The notes under the pieces are model-generated. The model saw only the letters and a program-made list of their open reading frames with translations. It made no database searches and was not told the origin of the DNA. Position numbers and translations under genes: made by a program. Positions 38,327-47,077 of a stretch of DNA of 64,000 nt are shown in pieces (the first letter of the stretch is position 1; each line of letters begins with the position of its first letter). The DNA is from Mesorhizobium sp. WSM2240 (GTDB lineage: Bacteria > Pseudomonadota > Alphaproteobacteria > Rhizobiales > Rhizobiaceae). The DNA is taken from the NCBI RefSeq assembly GCF_040438645.1, contig NZ_CP159253.1, positions 4,702,501 through 4,766,500 of the forward strand. Direction: 5' to 3'.

Positions 38327-40603
38327 TCATGCGAAGGCGACCTCCTTCGACAGCGGAAGCGTGCGGATGCGCTTGCCGGTAAGGGCGAACACCGCGTTGG
38401 CAAGTGCGGGCGCCGCAGGGGGCGTGCCGATTTCGCCGACGCCGCCCATCCGTTCCGCATTCTCCAGTATGGCGATTTCGAACGCGGGACATTGAGAAAT
38501 CCGCATCGCGTCGAAATCATGGAAATTCGACTGCTCGATCATGCCGTCGGCGATGGTGATTTCCTGCCCCATGGCGGCGGAGAGGCCGAACACCGTACCT
38601 GAAACCAACTGCGCCTCAATGATGCCCGGATCGAGCGCGGTCCCGACATCGGCGGCGATCCAGACCTTCTCGATGCGGATGCCGGCCGGCGTGTCGGCGA
38701 CCTGCACGATCTCCGCGACCCAGCCGCCGAAGGAGAGCGTGAAGGCGAAGCCCTTCGCTCTGCCCGGGGCCAGCGGCTCGCCCCATTTCGCCATCGCCGC
38801 CACTCTGTCGACGACCTCCACAGCTGTTGGCCAGTCGCCCATTAAGCTCCGGCGCATCTCGACCGGGTCGGTTTTGCCGGCGATCGCGATCTCGTCCATG
38901 AAGCATTCGTGGAAAAAGCCGTTGTAGGAATTGCCGACCGATCGCCAGAAGCCGACCGGAATGCCGATGTCGGCCGGTATTGCGGCGACGCGGTAGTTCG
39001 GGATCGCGTAGGGCTGGTTGTGCGACCCGTCGGTGATTGTCCGGTCCGGGCCCAGCGGCGAGATCGAGGGGAACATGCGCCGCAGCGCGCTTCCGATCAC
39101 CGAAGGCGAAGCGATGCGCATGTCGAGCGCTTCCGGCAGCCCGTCATCGCCGAGCCGGGCCTGGAACCTGCCCGCCGCCGCCGGCCGGTATGTGTCGTGC
39201 CGCATGTCTTCCTCGCGCGTCCAGGTGACCTTCACCGCCCGCCCGCCCGCTTCCTTCGCCAGCATCGCGGCGTAGATGGAAAAATCCATCTCGCCGCGCC
39301 GGCCGAAGCCGCCGCCGAGATGCGTGGTGTGAACATTGACCTTGTCGCGCTCGATGCCGACTGCTTCCGAGCAGAGATAGCGGGTTATCGTCGGCATCTG
39401 GTTGGGCGACCAGATTTCGAGCACGCCGTCCCTGAACTGCGCGGTCGCGTTCATCGGCTCCATGCAGGCATGGGCGAGATAGGGCACTTCATAGGCCGCC
39501 TCGACCAGTCTTTCGCGCGGCGCGTCGGCGAAGACGATGTCGACATCGCCATCGTCGCGCAGCGCCGAGCCCTCGCCTGACGCGAGCGCATCCTGCAGCG
39601 CCCGCGAGACCGCGGCGCTGTCGGCCGGATAGCCGGCCGCGTCCCATTCGACCTCGATGGCTTCCGCCGCCTGGAACGCCGCCCAGGTATTTTCGGCGAT
39701 CACGCCAAAGCCGTGGCCGTAGCTCGTATCGAGCGCCACGATCTTCATCACGCCCGGCATCTTCTCCGCATTGGAGATGTCGGCCTTGACCGGCTTCGCC
39801 CAGAAGCGCGGGCTCATCTTCACGGTGCCGTAAAGCATGTCCGGCAGCACCACGTCGACGCCGAAGATCGGCACGCCGGTCACCTTGGCCAGCATATCGA
39901 CGCGCGGCTGCGGTTTGCCGAGCAGCTTCCAGTCGGCCTTTTCCTTCAGCCGCACGGTCGAAGGCGGCTCGATCATCGCTGCCGCGGCAGCCACTTCGCC
40001 ATAGGTCAAGCTCCTGCCGGACCCCTTATGGGTAATCACGCCATTAACGATTTCGAGTTCCGAGGCGGCGACGCCGAGCTTCTCTGCCGCGGCCTCGACC
40101 AGAACATGGCGCGCCGCCGCGCCCGCCTGGCGCATCTTGTCGAACGCATCGCGAATCGAGGACGAGCCGCCGGTGCCCTGGAAGCCAAGCACCTTGGATA
40201 CGCCGCCGAGCGCCCCCCGCACTGTCTCCGCCATCAGGCTCCGGTCGTAGAACGGGAACGGACCGCCCTCTTCGAGCATGGCGGCGTTGTAATAGGCGAA
40301 GGAGGCAGGGCCGTGCTCTACGCTAACCGCCGCAAGATCCACATCCAGTTCCTCGGCCACCAGCGCGGCGAGGGTCGTGGAGACGCCCTGGCCCATTTCG
40401 GCGCGCGGCGCGATCACCGTGATCGTGTTATCGGGAGCGATCTTCACATAGGGATTGAAGGTCGCCTCGCCCTCGGCAAGCTCGCCGTCGAGCGGGTTCG
40501 CATAGGGCCGGGAGACGTACCAGTAGCCGACCGCCACGCCGCCGGCGACGGCTGCTGCGCCGATGAGGAACGTCCGCCGGGCGATCTTTGCGACGCTGGC
40601 CAT
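38327..40603 (-). CDS. Molybdopterin-binding subunit of a xanthine-oxidase-family hydroxylase (IorB-like)
   Basis: The 758-residue protein carries a twin-arginine-like N-terminus (ARRTFLIGAAAVAGGVAVGYW) and then the molybdenum-cofactor domains of the xanthine oxidase family, including HTTHLGGGFGRRGEMDFS and a C-terminal GVGEIGTPPAAPALANAVFALTG. It resembles isoquinoline 1-oxidoreductase beta subunit and membrane-associated aldehyde dehydrogenases. These use only two subunits, with electrons leaving to a cytochrome rather than an FAD subunit. Its ATG lies 2 bp after the stop of the iron-sulfur subunit gene. Substrate (aldehyde or N-heterocycle) is unknown. Confidence 0.92.
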   Translation of the reverse strand: MASVAKIARRTFLIGAAAVAGGVAVGYWYVSRPYANPLDGELAEGEATFNPYVKIAPDNTITVIAPRAEMGQGVSTTLAALVAEELDVDLAAVSVEHGPASFAYYNAAMLEEGGPFPFYDRSLMAETVRGALGGVSKVLGFQGTGGSSSIRDAFDKMRQAGAAARHVLVEAAAEKLGVAASELEIVNGVITHKGSGRSLTYGEVAAAAAMIEPPSTVRLKEKADWKLLGKPQPRVDMLAKVTGVPIFGVDVVLPDMLYGTVKMSPRFWAKPVKADISNAEKMPGVMKIVALDTSYGHGFGVIAENTWAAFQAAEAIEVEWDAAGYPADSAAVSRALQDALASGEGSALRDDGDVDIVFADAPRERLVEAAYEVPYLAHACMEPMNATAQFRDGVLEIWSPNQMPTITRYLCSEAVGIERDKVNVHTTHLGGGFGRRGEMDFSIYAAMLAKEAGGRAVKVTWTREEDMRHDTYRPAAAGRFQARLGDDGLPEALDMRIASPSVIGSALRRMFPSISPLGPDRTITDGSHNQPYAIPNYRVAAIPADIGIPVGFWRSVGNSYNGFFHECFMDEIAIAGKTDPVEMRRSLMGDWPTAVEVVDRVAAMAKWGEPLAPGRAKGFAFTLSFGGWVAEIVQVADTPAGIRIEKVWIAADVGTALDPGIIEAQLVSGTVFGLSAAMGQEITIADGMIEQSNFHDFDAMRISQCPAFEIAILENAERMGGVGEIGTPPAAPALANAVFALTGKRIRTLPLSKEVAFA

Positions 40604-40605
40604 GA

Positions 40606-41067
40606 TCAGATCCCCGCCGTCTTGAGGGCGGCGGCCTTCTTGATCGCCGCGCGGATGCGCGGATACGTGCCGCAGCGGCACAGATTGCCGTTCATCGCCT
40701 CGTCGATGTCCTGGTCGGTCGGGTCGGGATTGGCTTCGAGCAGCGCCGCCGCGCTCATGATCTGGCCGGCCTGGCAGTAGCCGCATTGCGCCACCTGCTC
40801 GTCCAGCCAGGCCTGCTGCACCGGATGCAGCTTGCCGCGGACCGCGAGCCCCTCGATCGTGGTGACCTCGCCCTCGACCTGGCCCACCGGCAGCGTGCAA
40901 GAACGCACCGCCTCGCCGCCTATATGCACCGTGCATGCGCCGCAGGCGGCAATGCCGCAGCCGAATTTCGGCCCAGTCTTGCCGGCGAGATCGCGCAGCG
41001 CCCACAGGAGCGGCATTTCCGGGTCTGCTTCGAACTCTATTGATTTTCCGTCGACAATGAGGCGCAT
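40606..41067 (-). CDS. [2Fe-2S] subunit of the molybdenum hydroxylase (IorA-like)
   Basis: The 153-residue protein has a plant-type ferredoxin N-domain with cysteines in [18 protein letters not shown] and a helical C-domain with the second cluster in [17 protein letters not shown] and [15 protein letters not shown]. Both clusters relay electrons from molybdopterin in the partner subunit. No signal peptide is present, so it would be exported with the Tat-bearing large subunit. It is first in the operon and divergent from a tetR gene. Confidence 0.95.
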   Translation of the reverse strand: MRLIVDGKSIEFEADPEMPLLWALRDLAGKTGPKFGCGIAACGACTVHIGGEAVRSCTLPVGQVEGEVTTIEGLAVRGKLHPVQQAWLDEQVAQCGYCQAGQIMSAAALLEANPDPTDQDIDEAMNGNLCRCGTYPRIRAAIKKAAALKTAGI

Positions 41068-41124
41068 GGGGGATGCCTTTGGCTTTCCGTCCGAAACGGG
41101 CGTGAGACGCCGATCTCTGACAAC

Positions 41125-41149
41125 TTGACAAATTCTGTTATATTGTCAA
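41125..41149. promoter_or_regulatory. Putative TetR operator between the hydroxylase genes and tetR
   Basis: TTGACAA (41125-41131) and TTGTCAA (41143-41149) form an inverted repeat with an 11-bp spacer in the 81-bp divergent region. Its right arm reaches the A of the tetR start codon, and TTGACA could also be the -35 element of tetR. Autoregulation and control of the hydroxylase operon are inferred. Confidence 0.6.
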
Positions 41150-41766
41150 TGGACCATGACGAAGTGAACAAAGTGACGACAGACGCCGAACCCGCCGACC
41201 CCAAGCGAGCCCGCATTCTCGAGGCTGCGATGAGGCTCGTCCTCGCCTACGGCTTCTCTCGCACCACGATGGACGACATAGCCCGCGCCGCGGAAATGTC
41301 TCGGCCGGCCCTTTATCTCCTGTTCAAGAACAAGACCGAAATCTACCGGGCCATCGCCGCGCAACATTTGGATCAGGCGGTATCGCGCGCCGAAGCGGTA
41401 CTGCGCCAGGACGGAGCTTTTTCCGACCGCGTGATGTCGATGATCGAGGAGTGCCTGATCGGGATGATGCGCCAGATCGCTGAATCGCCGCACGGCGCCG
41501 AGATACTCGACATGAAGAGCACCCTGGCCGGCGATATCGTTTCCGGCTGGAAACAGCGGCTCGGCGCTCTCATCGCGGCGGCGGTCGAAGCCGAGGCGAA
41601 TGCGAACGGCGTCGATCTCGAAGCCCGCGGCCTGTCGGCGCGGCTTCTCGCGACATTGCTGCTCGACGGCCTCGAAGGCGTGAAGACGCGTATGCGCAAT
41701 CCCGACGAACAGCGCACCGCCGCCCGCGGGCTGGTCAGAGTGGTCGAGATCGCAATTCAGCCTTAG
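41149..41766 (+). CDS. TetR-family transcriptional regulator
   Basis: The 205-residue protein has a TetR helix-turn-helix (ILEAAMRLVLAYGFSRTTMDDIARAAEMSRPALYLLFKNKTEIYRA, about residues 19-64) and a divergent ligand-binding C-domain. ATG 41149 is the first ATG in frame. It is divergent from the molybdenum hydroxylase operon with a palindrome between, so it probably represses that operon in response to an aldehyde or aromatic compound. Confidence 0.9.
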   Translation: MDHDEVNKVTTDAEPADPKRARILEAAMRLVLAYGFSRTTMDDIARAAEMSRPALYLLFKNKTEIYRAIAAQHLDQAVSRAEAVLRQDGAFSDRVMSMIEECLIGMMRQIAESPHGAEILDMKSTLAGDIVSGWKQRLGALIAAAVEAEANANGVDLEARGLSARLLATLLLDGLEGVKTRMRNPDEQRTAARGLVRVVEIAIQP

Positions 41767-41776
41767 TGCGTATTCG

Positions 41777-42907
41777 CTAAGTCCTGCGCCGCGCCGCTGC
41801 GGGCTTCTTGTGCGTCGCCATGAATTCCTGGACCCGTTTGCCGAGGCCCTTGCTGCGCATCGGGCGGAACTCCTCGTCGAGGTCGCCGGAGAGATCGAGC
41901 GTCGGCCTTTCGCCCACCGCATCGTAATTTTCCTCGAGCCAGTCGCTGGCGGCGGTGCGGCCGAGATCGCGCAGATATTCCAGGAACGCCCATTCGGCAT
42001 TGATCTTGGACGAGGCCGAAAGATCCTTGAACGCCTCGTCGGCGTCGATCCGGTGCATGCGGATGTCGCGGAATTCCCCGTGCGGCAGGCGACCGGCGGC
42101 GATCAATTCCTTGATAAAGGCTATGGCGCGGAATTCCCGCAGAAGCCCCGCATTGAAGGTGATCTCGTCGATGCGATTCTGGATCTCGTTGGCGGATTTC
42201 GGGGTACCCTCGCGGATCACCGGATTGATCTGCACCAAAAGCACATCCTCGGTCTCCGTCGCCTTGAAGAACGGGTAGATCGCAGGATTTCCTCCGTATC
42301 CGCCGTCCCAATAGGGCGTGCCGCCGATCTCGACCGCCTGGAAAAGCTGCGGCAGGCAGGCCGAGGCCATCACCACGTCGATGTCGATCTCGTCCGGGTT
42401 GAAGACGCGAAGCTGGCCGGTCTCGACATTCGTCGCCGAAATGAACAGCTTGATCTCCTTGCAGGCGCGGACATTGTCGAAGTCGATCTCGTCCCGGACC
42501 GCATCGCGCAGCGGATTCAGGTTGAGCGGATTGGCGACATAGGGCGAAAGCATGCGCGACACCGTGTCGTACCAGATGTAGCCCGGCGTGTTCTCCACCG
42601 ACCAGTTGCCCCAGGCGACGTCCCAGGGCGTGCGCTGCACCGGGCTGAAGCGGCCCTTGCGCGCCACGGCTCGCCAGAAATCGTAAAGCTTCTGCCGCGC
42701 TCCGTCGGCGCCGCCGCGCACCCAGCCGTCGGCCAGCGCCGCCGCGTTCATCGCGCCGGCGCTTGTGCCGGAGATGGCGGCGAATTCCAGCCGCCCGTCC
42801 TCGATCAGCCGGTCGAGCACGCCCCAGGAAAACGCCCCGTGCGAGCCGCCGCCCTGCAGCGCTATGTTGATCGGTTTCTTGTTCGGCGCATGGCCGTTGA
42901 TGGTCAT
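41777..42907 (-). CDS. Patatin-like phospholipase / esterase
   Basis: The 376-residue protein has the patatin fold: the oxyanion motif GGGSHG at residues 19-24, the nucleophile serine Ser49 in ISGTSAGAMNA (GXSXG) and the catalytic aspartate in WDGGYGGNP. The C-terminal third is typical of long bacterial patatins (DUF3734-like). It follows the 3-hydroxybutyrate dehydrogenase gene by 10 bp on the same strand. Known substrates of the family are phospholipids and acyl esters; the partner suggests it might release hydroxy-acyl chains, which is inference. Confidence 0.88.
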   Translation of the reverse strand: MTINGHAPNKKPINIALQGGGSHGAFSWGVLDRLIEDGRLEFAAISGTSAGAMNAAALADGWVRGGADGARQKLYDFWRAVARKGRFSPVQRTPWDVAWGNWSVENTPGYIWYDTVSRMLSPYVANPLNLNPLRDAVRDEIDFDNVRACKEIKLFISATNVETGQLRVFNPDEIDIDVVMASACLPQLFQAVEIGGTPYWDGGYGGNPAIYPFFKATETEDVLLVQINPVIREGTPKSANEIQNRIDEITFNAGLLREFRAIAFIKELIAAGRLPHGEFRDIRMHRIDADEAFKDLSASSKINAEWAFLEYLRDLGRTAASDWLEENYDAVGERPTLDLSGDLDEEFRPMRSKGLGKRVQEFMATHKKPAAARRRT

Positions 42908-42917
42908 TGCGGTGTCC

Positions 42918-43700
42918 TCACTCAGCCGTCCAGCCGCCGTCAACCGAGATATGCGTGCCGTTGATCTGGGCTGCGGCCGGCGAGCACAGGAACGAAACCG
43001 TCGCCGCGATCTCCTCCACCGTGACAAACTGCTTGGTCGGCTGGCGATCCAGCATGACCTCGCGGATCACTGTCTCGCGGTCCATGCCGTGCGCTTTCAT
43101 CTGGTCGGGGATTTGCGCTTCGACCAGCGGCGTCAGCACATAGCCGGGGCAGATCGCGTTGCACGTTATCTTGTCGCGGGCGAGTTCCAGCGCGACGGTC
43201 TTGGTCAGGCCCATAATGCCGTGCTTGGCCGAGACATAGGCCGACTTGAACGGCGAAGCGACAAGCCCGTGCGCCGAAGCGATGTTGACGATGCGCCCGC
43301 CGCCGGCCTTTTTCATCAGCGGGACAGCGGCCGCGATGGTGTGGAAGGCCGAGGTCAAGTTGATCGCGATGATCGCATCCCATTTCTCGATCGGGAATTC
43401 TTCCACCGGCGCGACATGCTGGATGCCGGCATTGTTGACGAGGATGTCGACCGAGCCGAATTTCTCCGCCGCCCGCTCCACCAGGGCCCGGCATTCGAAG
43501 GCGTTCGACATGTCGGCCTTGATATAGACGGCCTCGCCTGGATGCTCCTTGGCGATTGTCTCGGCGATCGCGTGATCCTGCGGCGTATCCGAAAAGGAAT
43601 TGACGACGACATTGCAGCCCTCGGCAGCAAGTGCATGGGCAATTGCCAGGCCGATGCCCGAGGTCGAGCCGGTGACGATGGCGGTCCTTCTTGCGGTCAT
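42918..43700 (-). CDS. bdhA: 3-hydroxybutyrate dehydrogenase
   Basis: The 260-residue short-chain dehydrogenase has the cofactor motif TGSTSGIGLAIAHAL at residues 10-24, NNAGIQHV, and the active-site serine and YxxxK in NIASAHGLVASPFKSAYVSAKHG. The length, the HGLVASPFKSAYV stretch and the C-terminal Q(I)PDQM region fit D-3-hydroxybutyrate dehydrogenase, which oxidises 3-hydroxybutyrate to acetoacetate in PHB breakdown. ATG 43700 is the family start. It is the upstream gene of a two-gene operon with the patatin-like protein. The synthetic genes phbAB lie 16 kb away. Confidence 0.9.
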   Translation of the reverse strand: MTARRTAIVTGSTSGIGLAIAHALAAEGCNVVVNSFSDTPQDHAIAETIAKEHPGEAVYIKADMSNAFECRALVERAAEKFGSVDILVNNAGIQHVAPVEEFPIEKWDAIIAINLTSAFHTIAAAVPLMKKAGGGRIVNIASAHGLVASPFKSAYVSAKHGIMGLTKTVALELARDKITCNAICPGYVLTPLVEAQIPDQMKAHGMDRETVIREVMLDRQPTKQFVTVEEIAATVSFLCSPAAAQINGTHISVDGGWTAE

Positions 43701-43810
43701 GATGCTTCTCCGATGATGTTGCGTCGCAGCATACATATTGCATTGCAGCGAAATTGCGAAGCGTATCCGGCCGAACCGCCGGTTCATGCAAGCCGGTGGC
43801 GCCGATGGCC

Positions 43811-44821
43811 TCAACCCGCCCGGCGCAGCAGCATGGCCACCACGAACAACGCACCGATCGAACTGGTTACGATGCCTATCGGCAATTCCTGTGGCGGCAG
43901 AAGCGTCCGGGCGACAAGATCGCTGGCGAGGATCAGCACCGCGCCGAACACGGCGGAGGCGGCTATCAGCCGGGCGTGGAGCGGACCGGCAAAACCACGC
44001 GCAAGGTGCGGGACCATCAGGCCGACGAAGCCGATGACGCCGGCAACGGAGACGAGGAGGGCCGTCGAGAACGCCGACGCGATGAAAACCTTGGCGCGAA
44101 ACCGCGCAACGTCCACACCGAGGCTTTCGGCCGTGCTTTCGCCGGCCAGTAGCGCGTCCAGCCTGCGGTTGTTGTACAGGGCAAAGGCGAGGATGAGCAG
44201 GCTGCCGGCCGTCGCCAGCAAGATGTTGTCCCAGCGGGCGAGCCCGAGACCGCCCATCGTCCAGAACAGAACCGAATGTGCGGCGCGCTGGTCGCCCGCG
44301 AAAACCATGTAATTGGTCAGGGCGATGAAAAGGAAGGAGACCGCGAGGCCGGCGAGGATCAGCCGCTCCGGTCCTTGCCCACGAACACGGCTGACCAGCA
44401 GCAGGACGACTCCGGCGGCCAGGATTCCGCCAGTGAAAGCGGCCGCAGGCAGCGTCCAGACACCGAATCTATCGCCGAACATGGTTATGACCGAGACGGC
44501 GCCGGCGGCAGCCCCGGACGACAGGCCGAATAGGAAGGGGTCGGCCAGGTCGTTGCGTGTTACCGTCTGCAGGAGAGCGCCGACGGTTCCAAGGCCTGCG
44601 CCGACTGATATGGCGAGCAGCATCCGCGGCAGGCGCAGATCGAGAATGATCCTGCCGACCGGACCCGATACGCTTCCATCCACGAAACCGAGCGAAGCAG
44701 CCAGCGCCGCGACCACCTCGGACACCGGGATGACCGTCGAGCCATAGGCTATTGAAAGCAGCGCCAGGGCGGCGATTGCCGCCGTCCCTGCCACCATGCT
44801 CAGGCGGTATCGTGCCTGCAT
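43811..44821 (-). CDS. FecCD/BtuC-family ABC transporter permease
   Basis: The 336-residue protein has about ten hydrophobic segments and BtuC/FecCD motifs (RLPRMLLAISVGAGLGTVGALLQTVTRNDLADPFLFGLSSGAA and GFVGLMVPHLAR). This family imports cobalamin, haem or ferric siderophores. ATG 44821 is chosen over an upstream TTG; it lies 5 bp after the binding-protein stop codon. It is last in a three-gene operon headed by a cobalamin riboswitch, so vitamin B12 or a related corrinoid is the probable cargo. Confidence 0.92.
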   Translation of the reverse strand: MQARYRLSMVAGTAAIAALALLSIAYGSTVIPVSEVVAALAASLGFVDGSVSGPVGRIILDLRLPRMLLAISVGAGLGTVGALLQTVTRNDLADPFLFGLSSGAAAGAVSVITMFGDRFGVWTLPAAAFTGGILAAGVVLLLVSRVRGQGPERLILAGLAVSFLFIALTNYMVFAGDQRAAHSVLFWTMGGLGLARWDNILLATAGSLLILAFALYNNRRLDALLAGESTAESLGVDVARFRAKVFIASAFSTALLVSVAGVIGFVGLMVPHLARGFAGPLHARLIAASAVFGAVLILASDLVARTLLPPQELPIGIVTSSIGALFVVAMLLRRAG

Positions 44822-44826
44822 CGCCG

Positions 44827-45771
44827 TCAAAACGCGTCCGGATGCATGGCCTTTGCGACCTTGCCGATGGCCTTGATGTTGGCGGGCCCGGGCGTGAGTT
44901 CAGCGTAACGCAGAGCAACGAACCGTTCGTTCCTGACCGCATCCGTTTCCTTCATCGCCGGATGCGCCTTCAGGAAGTTAAGGAGCTTGCGATAGCCGGC
45001 GTCGTCCTGGTAGTCGAGCAGGATCAGGAATTCGGGATTGCGGGTCGCCACGGTCTCCCAATCCGTCGTGCCCCAGCTGGTTTCCAGATCCGCCATGATG
45101 TTCCGGCCGCCGGCCGCTTCGATCATCGCCGTCGGAATCGCGAACTTGCCTGCTGTGAAGGGTTTGTCTTCGCCGGAATCGTAGAGAAAGACTCGGGTTT
45201 CACCTGCTGGTGTCTTGCTCCTGATCTCTTCGAGCTCGTTTTTCCATTTCCCGATCAAAGCTTCGGCCTCGCGCTCCTTGCCGAAAATTTTTCCTAGCTT
45301 CTCCATGTCGCCGAAAAGCAGATCGAGCGAGGCGGCGGACCGGTTCTTTTGGAGGTGGACACAGCTTTCGGTCAGCACCAGCGTCTTGATGCCGTAGGGG
45401 GCGAGCGTGTCGGGCGTCACGTCGCCTCCCGGCTTCATGCCGTAGTACCAGCCGGCGAAGAAGAAGTCCGGCTGAACCGCCACGAGATTCTCGATGGTCG
45501 GATATTTCGGGGCGAGTTCCGGGATGGAGCCCTGCTCGGCGGCAAATTCCGGGCCGACCTTGTACCAGCCGGTAATCCCGGTCAGGCCAACGATCGAAGA
45601 CTGCAGATCCAGGGCGAACGCCATTTCCGCCATGTTGAGATCCTGAATGACGGCGCGCGTGGGGGCGTTTTCAAAGGTCAGCGGAGTTCCGCAATTGTCC
45701 ACCGTCACCGGAAATGCCCATGCGGGGGCGGCGAACAATGCAAATGCGAGTGAAAGAGAGCAGGTCTTCAT
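44827..45771 (-). CDS. ABC transporter substrate-binding protein (BtuF-like)
   Basis: The 314-residue protein has a Sec signal peptide (MKTCSLSLAFALFAAPAWA) and a class III periplasmic binding fold: FPVTVDNCGTPLTFENAPTRAVI at the mature start, then NLVAVQPDFFFAGW. The family binds cobalamin or ferric chelates. Its ATG overlaps the stop of the ATPase gene (ATGA). The cobalamin riboswitch upstream argues for B12; sequence alone does not separate B12 from siderophores. Confidence 0.9.
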   Translation of the reverse strand: MKTCSLSLAFALFAAPAWAFPVTVDNCGTPLTFENAPTRAVIQDLNMAEMAFALDLQSSIVGLTGITGWYKVGPEFAAEQGSIPELAPKYPTIENLVAVQPDFFFAGWYYGMKPGGDVTPDTLAPYGIKTLVLTESCVHLQKNRSAASLDLLFGDMEKLGKIFGKEREAEALIGKWKNELEEIRSKTPAGETRVFLYDSGEDKPFTAGKFAIPTAMIEAAGGRNIMADLETSWGTTDWETVATRNPEFLILLDYQDDAGYRKLLNFLKAHPAMKETDAVRNERFVALRYAELTPGPANIKAIGKVAKAMHPDAF

Positions 45772-46571
45772 GTCCTCGGGTCTCCTTTTGTGCGTTCAAG
45801 GGTTGGGATGTCGAACACCGTCAGTTCGCGATCCTCGGCCGGATGGCGCACACGGAAGACGTCGATTGAGAAAACCTGCCGCACGATGGACTGGGTCAGC
45901 GTTTCGCGGGGTGTGCCGTAGGCATGAAGCCTGCCCTCTGTCATAACCGCGACCCTAGTGGCGAACGGGGCGACCAGGGGCAGGTCGTGCAGCACCGCTA
46001 CGACCGTGATCGGCAGGCGGGACACAAGGTCCAGCAATTCGGCGCGCGCCCTCGGATCGAGGTGGTTGGTCGGCTCGTCGAGGAAGAGGATTTTCGGTTC
46101 CTGCGCCATGGCACGGGCCAGTTGCGCACGCTGCCTCTCTCCACCGGAAAGGAAGCCGATCGGGCGATCGCTGAAACCGTCGATCGAAGTGCAGTCAAGC
46201 GCATTCTGCACGATTCCAGCGTCATCACGCGGATTTCGCCCAGACGAATGCGGGATGCGGCCGAGCGACACGTAGTCGACGACCGACAGACGCGGATCGG
46301 GCTGGTCGATCTGGCCGACGATGGCAACGCTGCGCGCTCTTTCGACGTTAGACAGATCGCGCAGGCGACGACCGCCGAGAAGTACATCGCCACTGGCAGG
46401 GACGAGCGCGCCGGCCAGCATGCGCAGGAGCGTGGTTTTGCCCGCGCCGTTCGGGCCGATGATCGCCAGCCTTTCGCCCGCCTCTATCCGCAGATCGACA
46501 TTATCGACGAGCAACCGCCCCGACTGCGAGCGATAGCTGAGTTCGCATGCGGTCATCAGGGGAGAGGTCAT
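45768..46571 (-). CDS. ABC transporter ATP-binding protein (BtuD/FecE-like)
   Basis: The 267-residue ATPase has Walker A GPNGAGKTTLLRML, signature LSGGERQRAQLARAM and Walker B ILFLDEPTNHLDP. It belongs to the iron/cobalamin uptake ATPases. The start at ATG 46571 is supported by GGAGAG 7 bp upstream. It is first in the operon and lies 185 bp after the riboswitch. Confidence 0.93.
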   Translation of the reverse strand: MTSPLMTACELSYRSQSGRLLVDNVDLRIEAGERLAIIGPNGAGKTTLLRMLAGALVPASGDVLLGGRRLRDLSNVERARSVAIVGQIDQPDPRLSVVDYVSLGRIPHSSGRNPRDDAGIVQNALDCTSIDGFSDRPIGFLSGGERQRAQLARAMAQEPKILFLDEPTNHLDPRARAELLDLVSRLPITVVAVLHDLPLVAPFATRVAVMTEGRLHAYGTPRETLTQSIVRQVFSIDVFRVRHPAEDRELTVFDIPTLERTKGDPRT

Positions 46572-47077
46572 GGCCGCTCTCCGACTTCAACGCCGGATAG
46601 CCGACACATTCCGGTGGGAGCGCTCGACAGGGCTGAATCATTCTTCTGCAACCGCGTTTTCCTTCCGAATGACTGCGGAAGGAAGCGGATCGCACGGGTC
46701 GAGACGGCCGCGCATCGTTTCCTCCCGGCACACCCCGTCCGGTTCAAGTACTCAGGTGATGGCAGGTCTCCTGGCTCGCGGGTCTCGGCATTGCTCGGCC
46801 TTCCCGATCGTCGGATCAGTGGCGTTATCGAGCGTTGCTCACCGCTTACAGTTGCGGGGGCAGCCACGGCATTGGCTCGAAAGAGCCGCACCGTGTTCCC
46901 TTTTCACCCCTGGCGCTCGCGCGTTCGGGGAACCATCACGGGTGACGCTATCGGGAGTCGCGGACCGGGACAAGATGGGTCTCACAATTTCGCCTCCGTC
47001 ACGACGCACCGTTTGTGCCGCTGTGATTGCGGCGATATACCGGAGTCTCGCACGCCGGAACCAACCAGGAAAACTCC
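46572..47077. other. Divergent regulatory region with a cobalamin riboswitch
   Basis: This 506-bp stretch lies between the divergent B12-type transporter and alcohol dehydrogenase genes. It contains the minus-strand riboswitch (46756-46939), its 185-nt expression platform and leader towards 46571, and the promoter of the alcohol dehydrogenase gene on the other side. No gene is seen in it. Confidence 0.8.
46756..46939 (-). promoter_or_regulatory. Cobalamin riboswitch
   Basis: Read on the minus strand, the segment has the canonical B12 box AGCCAGGAGACCTGCC (46776-46761) near its 3' end. Upstream are GGGAACACGGTG, AATGCCGTGGCTG and CCCCGCAACTGTAAGCGG in the right order. The closing helix P1 is GTGATGG (46939-46933) with CCATCAC (46762-46756). 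It would shut off the downstream transporter operon when adenosylcobalamin is plentiful. Whether it acts on transcription or translation is not obvious. Confidence 0.95.
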
